A stretch of 64,000 nt of DNA. It comes from JBHENC01 sp046262295. GTDB lineage: Bacteria; Acidobacteriota; Blastocatellia; Pyrinomonadales; Pyrinomonadaceae. A model generated the notes under the pieces. It saw only the letters and a list, made by a program, of their open reading frames with translations. It was not told the DNA's origin and did not search any database. The stretch covers positions 124,001 to 188,000 of the forward strand of contig JBHENC010000001.1 in assembly GCA_046262295.1 (NCBI GenBank), written 5' to 3'. A program made the position numbers and the translations under genes. Shown here in pieces: positions 53,715-61,700 of this stretch (position 1 is its first letter; the number at the start of each line of letters is the position of its first letter).

Positions 53715-54179
53715 TCAGCGTTCGCTCGGTGTGTGAGCGGGAATGCCGAATTGTTCAAGGTACGTCAGATCGAGTTTCCATTCGTGGCAACTGCGCTGAT
53801 GCCACAACTCGAAGCACGCTTCGACGTAAAGTTCGGCGTCGGCGTTTGACCATTTGTTGACGCGCGCCAGATGAGCGAGAGCGTGTGTGTGTCTTCCGCG
53901 AATCCCGGCGAGTCCCAAATGCTTAACCTCGTGACAGGACGGGCAGAGAGCCGACAGCTTCGTTAATCGCTGAACGCGGTTCGCGTCATCGTAAGCGAAA
54001 ATCTCGTGGCATTCGACAGGCCATTTATCACCACGCCCGCCGCAGATTTCGCAAATGTAATTGGCGCGCTTGAAAGTGATTCTCTTCAGCCGCTCCCACT
54101 CTTCGCGCGAAACCTGCGAGCGCACGTTTTTGTACCACGCGGTCTTCGGCACTAACTCGACGGTCAGCAGTTCGCGCAT
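53715..54179 (-). CDS. HNH-type nuclease protein of the XPB-Bax1 operon
   Basis: 154 residues. Metal-binding pattern Cys43-x2-Cys46 (CEICGG), ECHEI (His58, Glu59) and CPSCHEVKH (Cys79, Cys82, His83, His87), the build of an HNH/treble-clef nuclease domain. The tail contains a helix and a Trp-rich end (ACFELWHQRSCHEWKLDLTYL). Its ATG directly abuts the stop of the Bax1 gene (TAGATG), so it belongs to the operon. A role in DNA cutting is likely but not demonstrable here. Confidence 0.8.
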   Translation of the reverse strand: MRELLTVELVPKTAWYKNVRSQVSREEWERLKRITFKRANYICEICGGRGDKWPVECHEIFAYDDANRVQRLTKLSALCPSCHEVKHLGLAGIRGRHTHALAHLARVNKWSNADAELYVEACFELWHQRSCHEWKLDLTYLEQFGIPAHTPSER

Positions 54180-55397
54180 CTATCCGTGCCCTTCAATTGA
54201 TAGGTCGTTGATTGCCGCTTCGATTGTTGACGGAGAAAGATTGCTTTTGAAAACGACGGCGTGCGGCGGCACGCGCGCGAGCGGTTCGCGGCTGCCGCGC
54301 AACTCTTCCCACGCGGCGAGAATAAAGTTTTCAACTTTCGCGTGCGTAAACTCTTTCAAACGCTGCTGCAAATGTTTGGGCGTCCAGAAGCCCAAGATTT
54401 CCAGATAAAACTCGCGCCCATCTTCTCTGTGGCGCAACACGTAATCCGGCACGAACGCGCTATCACCCAGATCAACAATCTCGCTGCCCCGTTTTAATTC
54501 CCACAGGCTTTCATGCTTCGCCCAACTCGCTTCCAGCTTCGCTATCACGGGATTCTCATACGGCATCGCCTCCAGATAATGCGAGTGCAACTGGCGTTGA
54601 TTGCTGTCAAGTTCAAAGAACGCGCTGGCCGCTCCGGGCTTCTGCGAGATTTCCGCGCGCAAACGCCAACCCTTGCAGAGCAACAGCGCGGGCAAAAACA
54701 CAGCCATCTGCACGCCGTATTTCTGCGAGCGGTGGAACATCGAAAGAGGCCCGTCGAGCCGCACTTCGTAACCGGCGGCGGACGATCCCTTGACCGTATG
54801 AATTAAACGATAAGCTTTGATCGCGCCGAACAACTCGCGGTAGCCCGCAGCCGTTTGCGGTTCGATCCACAAACGCATTTCCGAGCAGCGGTAAAGCAAC
54901 GCCTGCGCCTGCGCTACGTTGTAAAGATCGAGCAGCTCTTTGCCGGTTATGTCCTCGAACTGCAAGAGCCTTTGATTCTCCGGCAAATCGGCATAGAGAC
55001 TCTCCGGCACAACATCGGGAGCGCAACTTAATTCGCGCGCAACGTCCGCGACAACTTGCGCGCGCAACTCTTTTTCGTTTGTCACCGGATGAACCGAACG
55101 CGCCTTTAGAAACAATGCGCGCCGCAGTTCCAAAGGATCAACTGCGGCGCTAACTTCAAACTCGCAACGATCCGTCAGCAACTTAATCAGCCCGCGCAGG
55201 ATTTTATAATCCGTGCCCGTGCCGACGTATTCCGTCAACGCTTGCTCCAGCTCTTTGCGCTTGAATCCTTCATGCGCTCTGAAAAGTTTTATCAGTTCAG
55301 CCGTGTCTTGAAGATAGCTCGCGTCTTCCGTATCAATGTAGCGCGGTGCGGTGCGTCCGCCGCGTTGCCAGCTCAGCGCCAGATCAGCCGTCAACAT
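54180..55397 (-). CDS. DUF790 / Bax1-like nuclease
   Basis: 405 residues, full-length DUF790: LTADLALSWQRGGRTAPRYI, FEDITGKELLDLYNVAQAQALLYR, YEVRLDGPLSMFHRSQKYGVQMAVFLPALL, and C-terminal VPDYVLRHRE (Asp318) with FYLEILGFWTP (Glu333), matching the PD-(D/E)XK-type centre of Bax1. In archaea Bax1 binds XPB helicase and nicks DNA in nucleotide-excision-like repair. Here it follows the XPB-like helicase gene after 3 bases. Bacterial copies exist but are much less studied. Confidence 0.88.
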   Translation of the reverse strand: MLTADLALSWQRGGRTAPRYIDTEDASYLQDTAELIKLFRAHEGFKRKELEQALTEYVGTGTDYKILRGLIKLLTDRCEFEVSAAVDPLELRRALFLKARSVHPVTNEKELRAQVVADVARELSCAPDVVPESLYADLPENQRLLQFEDITGKELLDLYNVAQAQALLYRCSEMRLWIEPQTAAGYRELFGAIKAYRLIHTVKGSSAAGYEVRLDGPLSMFHRSQKYGVQMAVFLPALLLCKGWRLRAEISQKPGAASAFFELDSNQRQLHSHYLEAMPYENPVIAKLEASWAKHESLWELKRGSEIVDLGDSAFVPDYVLRHREDGREFYLEILGFWTPKHLQQRLKEFTHAKVENFILAAWEELRGSREPLARVPPHAVVFKSNLSPSTIEAAINDLSIEGHG

Positions 55398-55400
55398 AAG

Positions 55401-56825
55401 TTATATGAATCGCTCCTGTTCTTCGCCGTAGGTTTCCGCTTCATGCCTCGCTTCGCGGAATTGTCCGGCGTTGCTGCGCCGCTGGCTAATCTGTTCTTCG
55501 GTGGTGTCGCTCGCAATCACTTCGTAGAGAATCGCTTCCTTGCCGGGTTGTTTGCGGAGAATGCGCCCTAATCTTTGAATGTGTTCGCGCGTCGAGCCGG
55601 AGCCGGATAAAACGACGGCGACGGAGGCTTCAGGAATGTTGACGCCTTCGTTCAAGACCTTTGAAGTGGCGAGCGCAAGCACGTCGCCCTTATTGAAAGC
55701 TTCGAGCCATTCGCGCCGCTCTTTGATGCCGGTCAAATGAGTAATCGCCGGAATCAAAAATTGTTCGGAGATGCGGTAGACCATTTCGTTCTCGGCGGTG
55801 AAGATCAGCGTGCGTTCGCGTCTGTGGCGTTGCAGCAATTCCGCAAGCACGCGCAGCTTGGCGTCTGTTCCCAAAGCGATGCGTTTGGATTCGCGGTACG
55901 CCTGCATCGCGCGCCGACCCGCTTCGCTACGCGCACTCGCCGCGACAAACATCTGCCACCCGTAAAGGCCGCCGAGTTCGATCCGCTTCTCTTTTAGAAA
56001 GCCGCGAAAGACGTTTCGCTCGCGTTCGTAAACGGCGCGGTCTTCGGGACTGAGTTTGACGTTAATGCGCGCGATGCTGTAATCGGCAAGGAATTCGCCC
56101 GCGAGTTCGTGCGCTTCGCGGCGATACACGATGGGGCCGATTAGTTGTTCGAGGCTCTGATCCGCGCCGTCGGCTCGTTCGGGCGTCGCAGTCAGCCCCA
56201 GTCGAAACGGCGCGATTGACATCTCCGCCGCGTAACGATAAACGCTGCTCGGCAGATGATGGCATTCGTCGAAGATGATAAAGCCGAAGCGATTCCCCAG
56301 CCGCTCCATAAAACGAAAGGCCGAAGCGTAGGTCGTGACGGTAAGCGCGCCCACCTCGAAATAGCCGCCGCCGATTAAGCCTGTCTCCGCCTGAAAGCAG
56401 GAGAGCAGCAGGTCGTACCATTGATTCATCAAATCAATCGTCGGCACAACGATCAGCGTCGAACGCTTCACTTGCTCAATCGCCATCTGTGCGACGAGGC
56501 TCTTACCCGCGCCCGTCGGCAGAATCACGACGCCGCGCCGCCCCGCACGTTGCCATTCCGCTATCGCCTGCTGCTGGTAGGGTCGCGGTTCGACGATCAG
56601 CTTGGTGGGAAAATCAAATTCGTGATACGCGCGCGCTTTATCTTCATGAGGCACGCCTTGACGAATTAAATCGGTGAGGGCTTGACGATAGAACGCGGCT
56701 GGAGCGCGCCAGCGCCGCACACGCTCGTCCCATTTGAAAGCGGCGGGCGCATGATACGTTTGATCCGCGCCGTCGAGCAGCAGCGTGCCCGCATCGAAAC
56801 GTAATTCAAGTTGCGGCGAGTTCAT
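55401..56825 (-). CDS. XPB/Rad25-like DNA helicase
   Basis: 474 residues. An N-terminal damage-recognition-like region (1-75), Walker A LPTGAGKS (102-109), DECHH (186-190), TATPERADG (212-220, at the position of the XPB RED motif), thumb-like insert (ERERNVFRGFLKEKRIE), then FTAENEM, TSKVLNEGVNIPEA and QRLGRILRK. This is the short archaeal-type XPB. Unwinds DNA with ATP, here probably as a complex with the Bax1-like nuclease encoded next. Third gene of a five-gene operon (20 bases after the J-protein gene). Confidence 0.92.
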   Translation of the reverse strand: MNSPQLELRFDAGTLLLDGADQTYHAPAAFKWDERVRRWRAPAAFYRQALTDLIRQGVPHEDKARAYHEFDFPTKLIVEPRPYQQQAIAEWQRAGRRGVVILPTGAGKSLVAQMAIEQVKRSTLIVVPTIDLMNQWYDLLLSCFQAETGLIGGGYFEVGALTVTTYASAFRFMERLGNRFGFIIFDECHHLPSSVYRYAAEMSIAPFRLGLTATPERADGADQSLEQLIGPIVYRREAHELAGEFLADYSIARINVKLSPEDRAVYERERNVFRGFLKEKRIELGGLYGWQMFVAASARSEAGRRAMQAYRESKRIALGTDAKLRVLAELLQRHRRERTLIFTAENEMVYRISEQFLIPAITHLTGIKERREWLEAFNKGDVLALATSKVLNEGVNIPEASVAVVLSGSGSTREHIQRLGRILRKQPGKEAILYEVIASDTTEEQISQRRSNAGQFREARHEAETYGEEQERFI

Positions 56826-56845
56826 GGCTGAAGGAAACTCTTCAA

Positions 56846-57562
56846 TCAGGAAAGATGTTCGAGGCGACGGCGCGCTTTTGTGATCTGCCGGTTGATGCTC
56901 TGCGCCGTTTCAGCGAGCGCGTCCAACCCTTGTGCCGCCTTTTCGTCAACAATTAATTTGAGCTTGTACAAACTGTCCTGCCGGATACGCCGGATGCCGA
57001 ATTCGATGGTGCGCAATTCATCTTTAAGGCGCAGAAGGCGGGCGGCGAAATCTTCTTCATCTATGGCTTGCGCGGACGCGCAGTATGATTGCAACTGCTC
57101 ATCGCCCAACAGAGTGTGCAGGCTTTCGAGATCGCCTTCTTTGTAAGCGCGGCTCGCTTCGGCCATGATCGTGTGGCGGCGACGCGCTTCCGCTTCATCC
57201 GCCGCGTGGTCTGGATGAAACATCTTGGCGACAGACCAGAACAGTTTTCGCAAACCACTCCCGACAGGCAACGCCGCCGTCGGCGCGTTCACATCTTCAA
57301 AAGCGGCGGGTTCTTCCGCTTCAACATCAACGCCGAGACTGTGCTTCTCCGCTTCTTTAATGGCGTGTTCGATCTCCGCGAGTTCCGCCAGACGACTGCC
57401 GATGGTCTGTGTGTAACGCGCCTTGAACGCGCGAAACTCTTCCTGCAAATCCGCCAACTCGCGGCGGCGTTCCGCCAAGAGCACTTCCAGCCGCGCGACT
57501 TCGGCGGCCAGATCGAGCGGTGCATAGCTTGTCGCGGACGAGTGAAGACTAAGATTTTGCAT
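56846..57562 (-). CDS. Coiled-coil J-domain protein
   Basis: 238 residues. Long coiled coil (20-75), acidic linker, then a J-domain-like segment with the HPD signature at 116-118 (FWSVAKMFHPDHAADEAEARRRH, AEASRAYKEGDLESL), then another helical region (170-238). Likely a DnaK co-chaperone or scaffold. Two bases separate it from the HD gene upstream. Its presence in a helicase-nuclease operon is unusual. Confidence 0.85.
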   Translation of the reverse strand: MQNLSLHSSATSYAPLDLAAEVARLEVLLAERRRELADLQEEFRAFKARYTQTIGSRLAELAEIEHAIKEAEKHSLGVDVEAEEPAAFEDVNAPTAALPVGSGLRKLFWSVAKMFHPDHAADEAEARRRHTIMAEASRAYKEGDLESLHTLLGDEQLQSYCASAQAIDEEDFAARLLRLKDELRTIEFGIRRIRQDSLYKLKLIVDEKAAQGLDALAETAQSINRQITKARRRLEHLS

Positions 57563-57564
57563 GG

Positions 57565-58143
57565 TTATTGACAGGTGTTCAAGCCGAGTTGCGGCTGAAT
57601 CGGGCGCAAGGCGTCGAGCACAAAGCGTATGTGATCGTCCAGCGGGACGTTTAACTCCGCTGCTCCCTGAGTGATGTCTTCGCGGTTGACGGTGCGTGCG
57701 AAAGCTTTGTCCTTCAGCTTCTTTTTGACGGAAGCAACTTCCAGATCATCTAGGCTGCGCGAGGGGCGCACAAGGGCGCACGCCACCAGAAAGCCGCACA
57801 ATTCATCGCAGGCGAAAAGCGCGCGCGCCATCAGCGTATCGCGCGGAACATTCGTATACGGCGCGTGTCCCATGATGGCGCGGATCAGATTGTCTGGATA
57901 ACCGCGCCCGCACAAAATGCCCGCGCCCTTGTACGGATGCTCCGTTTCACTCGGAAACATCTCGTAATCGAAATCATGCAGCAGTCCCGTGATGCCCCAC
58001 TCGTCAGCATCCGCGTTCTCCGCGCCGCCGTACTGTGTTGCCGCCGCACGCATCGCGGCTTCGACGGCCAGCGCGTGGCGGCGTAAACTTTCACCCTTCG
58101 TATATTCGCAAAGCAACTCCCAAGCGTCATTTCTGTTCGGCAT
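57565..58143 (-). CDS. HD domain hydrolase
   Basis: 192 residues: RRHALAVEAAMRAAA (His23), GLLHDFDYEMFP (His56-Asp57), EHPYKGAGIL, IMGHAP, ALFACDELCGFLVACALVRP. This is a common bacterial HD family (metal-dependent phosphohydrolase) of unknown substrate. First gene of the leftward HD, J, XPB, Bax1, HNH operon. Confidence 0.9.
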   Translation of the reverse strand: MPNRNDAWELLCEYTKGESLRRHALAVEAAMRAAATQYGGAENADADEWGITGLLHDFDYEMFPSETEHPYKGAGILCGRGYPDNLIRAIMGHAPYTNVPRDTLMARALFACDELCGFLVACALVRPSRSLDDLEVASVKKKLKDKAFARTVNREDITQGAAELNVPLDDHIRFVLDALRPIQPQLGLNTCQ

Positions 58144-58216
58144 ATTCAGGGATTCCTTTTATGAATCTCGCATCAATCGCCGTCATCCGGTAAAGATGCG
58201 CGTCTTCCGTTGCGCA

Positions 58217-58630
58217 TTACGTCTCGATTACTTTTGTTGATAGCCCGAGCCAGTTTCCCGCGTGGCTTTTTCCGACAATGAAGACCTCGATGCTTATTTC
58301 GCCGACGCGATAAACTTTCGCGTCCGGCAAATTTTCCTTTAACAGTTGAACCAGCGATTGATATCTTTTTGCCGTGTCGCGCTCCTGTTCCTGTTTCCAT
58401 TCCGGCAGCGATGTGGCCGCGCCGAAGAAATCTTCCACGCTTTGAATCCTGACCGGAGCATCTGAACTTTTGCCTGTGAGTTTGCGTAGATAGTCCGCGC
58501 TTATTTCGGTTGCCGCCTCCCAGCGAAAGGTCTGGAACGGGTAATCGGATTCGCTCATAAAGAGCAGACCGTTCGTCGCTTCCGCAAGCTCGGCCAGCAC
58601 TTGTTCGTCACTCTTTGTTTGCTTTTCCAT
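58217..58630 (-). CDS. Nuclease A inhibitor (NuiA) family protein
   Basis: 137 residues: AEATNGLLFMSESDYPFQTFRW near the start and KVYRVGEISIEVFIVGKSHAG, NWLGLSTKVIET at the end, the pattern of NuiA-like proteins. NuiA of Anabaena blocks the secreted sugar-nonspecific nuclease NucA. No signal peptide, so it acts in the cytoplasm. The neighbouring giant gene (58750 onward) contains a NucA-type nuclease domain, so this is likely its immunity protein. A strong hairpin separates the two. Confidence 0.88.
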   Translation of the reverse strand: MEKQTKSDEQVLAELAEATNGLLFMSESDYPFQTFRWEAATEISADYLRKLTGKSSDAPVRIQSVEDFFGAATSLPEWKQEQERDTAKRYQSLVQLLKENLPDAKVYRVGEISIEVFIVGKSHAGNWLGLSTKVIET

Positions 58631-58666
58631 TTCTTCGTCTTTCAGTATTACTTTGAATGATAATAG

Positions 58667-58700
58667 TTGAGGCTTCGGAATAATACTTCCGAAGCCTCAA
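58667..58700 (-). terminator. Perfect 14-bp hairpin between nuclease and inhibitor genes
   Basis: TTGAGGCTTCGGAA and TTCCGAAGCCTCAA pair without mismatch around a TAATAC loop, 50 bases past the nuclease stop and 37 bases before the inhibitor start. No long U tract follows, so termination may be partial. Confidence 0.75.
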
Positions 58701-58749
58701 GGTTAATGGGTAGTCGCGTAAACGTAAAGCCGACGCTGTTTTTCCGGCG

Positions 58750-61700
58750 CTAGTTCTTCAACCCGATATACACGATTCGCAGCACGCCATCACCAAGATC
58801 AATTCGTAACTGGTACGTGCCCGCCGTCAATCCCTTCGTGCTCAAGTTGAAGATATACTGGCCGTCGCTATAACGGAAGAGATTGCCGGTCGTCGCCGCC
58901 GATGTCGAATCAGCCTCGATTTCCGTGCCGACCACTCCATCCGTAATCTTCGCCAGAGTCAGTCTCGCCACCGCCGTGCTGATGCCGGTGCTTGCGCCCG
59001 TCAACTGGAACTTAACGGGGATCGTGCTCCCCAGCCTGAAGACAGATGTTCCGTCAGCTTTTATCGGAGGAAGTACGCCGCTCCATTCGTAAGCAACCCC
59101 AACACTGATCGGCTGCGCGGCGTAAAGGCCACTACTGTCTGTGACGCGAACGCTGAACGTATAAACTGCTCCACCTTGTGCCAGCGAAGGCGTCCAGCTA
59201 AAGGCTCCCGTCGTGCTGTTAATGCTCGCTCCCGCCGGAACCGTTCCCGTCAAACTGTAACTAAGCGTTTGCACCGGAACATCCGCATCCGTCCCGACGG
59301 CGGTAAAGCTCAGCGTCGAACCGAGCAACACGATTTTGTTGCCGATAGCCGTGAGTGTCGGCGCTTGGTTGACTTCATTAACTGTCACCGCCACGTCCGC
59401 ATCCGTATTGGCAATGCCGTCCGAGACTCTGACAGTGAAGTGATATGCCGTCCCCGTCCCGCCCTGCGCTTCCGAAGGCGTCCATGAAAACTGTCCCGTT
59501 GCGGGATCAATCACGGCTCCGGCAGGTGCGCCGATCAACGAAAAAGTGAGCTGTGTCGAATCAACGTCAGCGGCGGCGGCGGTGAACGCAAAAGGCGCGA
59601 GTTCGTTGATCGCGGCGCTCGCCGGAACGCTTGAGAGCGACGGCGCGTCGTTGACCGCATTGATGCTCACATTGACAGTGCCGGTAGCTGTGCCGCCATG
59701 CCCGTCAGAGACGGTGTAGGTAAAGCTGTCCTGACCGTTCTCGTTTGCACTCGGCGTATAACGAACCTGCCCGTCCGTCGTTATCGTGGCCGTGCCTTTC
59801 GCGCCGTTCGTTACGCCCGTAATCGAAAGCGCGTCGCCATCAACATCCGTGTCATTTGAACGCACGTTGATAGTTGTCGGCGTATCCTCATCCGTCACAG
59901 CCGCATCCGCGTTGGCGATTGGCGCATCATTGAGGGAATTGATTGTGACTGTTACCGAACCTTGCGCCGTTCCTCCCTGCCCGTCGCTCACCGTATAGGT
60001 GAAGCCATCCGCTCCGTTGTAGTTCTCTGCCGGAGTATAAACAGCTTTGCCGTCCGCGATTGAGACCGTGCCGTGCGCAGCACTTCCGACATTCGTTAAG
60101 GAGAGGGAATTTCCGTCAACGTCGGAGTCGTTACCAATAACGTCTATCACGGCAGAGGCATCTTCATCCGTAGCTGCCGTATCCGGCACGGCGATTGGAT
60201 TATCGTTCACTGAATTGACGATCACGGAGACCGTTCCCGTTGCATTTGCTCCGTGCCCATCGCTGATAACGTAGGTGAAGCTATCCGTACCGTTGTAGTT
60301 CCCGGCAGGCGTATACAAAACGTCATTTCCGACTACGCTCACCGTACCATGTGCGCCGTTCACTGCGCTTGTGAGTGCGACAGTATCGCCATCAACATCC
60401 GTGTCATTTCCGGTGATGCTTACGGTAACAGGCGTGTCCTCATTCGTTGTCGCTGTATCTGGGTTAGCAACCGGCGCATCGTTAACCGGATTGATCGTCA
60501 CAGAGACAGTGCCGGTAGCCGTCCCGCCATTCCCGTCACTGACCGTATAGGTGAAAGAGTCCGTTCCATTAAAGTTCGGCGCGGGCGTATAGACCGCCTT
60601 GTTAGCCGCAATCGAGACTACCCCGTGCGCCCCATTCGCCACGCCGGTCAAAGAAAGCTGATCGCCGCTATCAATGTCCGTATCATTGGAGACGACATCA
60701 ATCGCCACTGCCGTATCCTCATCCGTCGTTGCCGAATCATTCGCCGCGACCGGAGCATCGTTGACAGAAGTGACCGTGACGTTGACGGTTCCCGTAGCGC
60801 ACTTGGCATCAGACGCGCCGCCCGTCGTGCCGTTATCGCACACGGTGTAATCGAAGCTCGCCTGACCGCTGTAGTTAGCCGCCGGACTATATGAAATCTG
60901 GCCGCCGTTCAAAGAGACGGAGCCATGCGTGTCCGGCGTCGTGATTACGTTTGTGACCGAAAGCTGCTGGCCGCTTTCATTGCCCGGCCCCGCCGAGTCG
61001 TTAATCGTCAGATCGCTCGCCGAAAATGCGAGCGGTGTATCTTCATCCGTCGTTTTACTGTCGTTGACGGCTGACGGAGCATCGTTAACATCCGTGACGT
61101 TGATCGAAACCGTCGCCACATTGGAATCCCTGCTGCCGTCATTGACCTGGAAAGTGAAACTATCTGCGCCGAAGAAATTCAGCTCCGGCGTATAAGTAAG
61201 GTTCGCTCCCGTGCCTGACAGCGTGCCGTGCGCCGGAGCACTCACCACCGTATAAGTAAGCTGGTTGTTAACATTCGCGTCCGAAGCTGTCAGCGTCAGG
61301 TTTACACTGGTGTCTTCAGTCGTCGTGCTTGATTGATTGCTCGCTATCGGAGCCGCCGTATTGTTTACGCTATCGAGACGCGCTTCAATGACGTTCTGAA
61401 TCTCTTCCGGGACATTCGAGAAGAAGTTGTAGCCGGTGAGCGCCTCGACCTGATCAACGGTGGCGATATACTTCTGCCATTCGTCCGGCCTGATGTTGTC
61501 GTTGTTGGGCATGATGACTGCGAAAGTTCTGGTAGAAGTATTTACTCTTGCCACATCATCGCCGTCCGCGTTGGGCAGCACCATCACAACTTTCCACGTT
61601 ACGTTCGGAACAGTGACAGTATTACCGGCAGTGTCTTTGATCGTATCCCAGTGTCCCGTCGAACTATTTCCGCCGACCCCTGTGCCGCCTGAGACGATAT

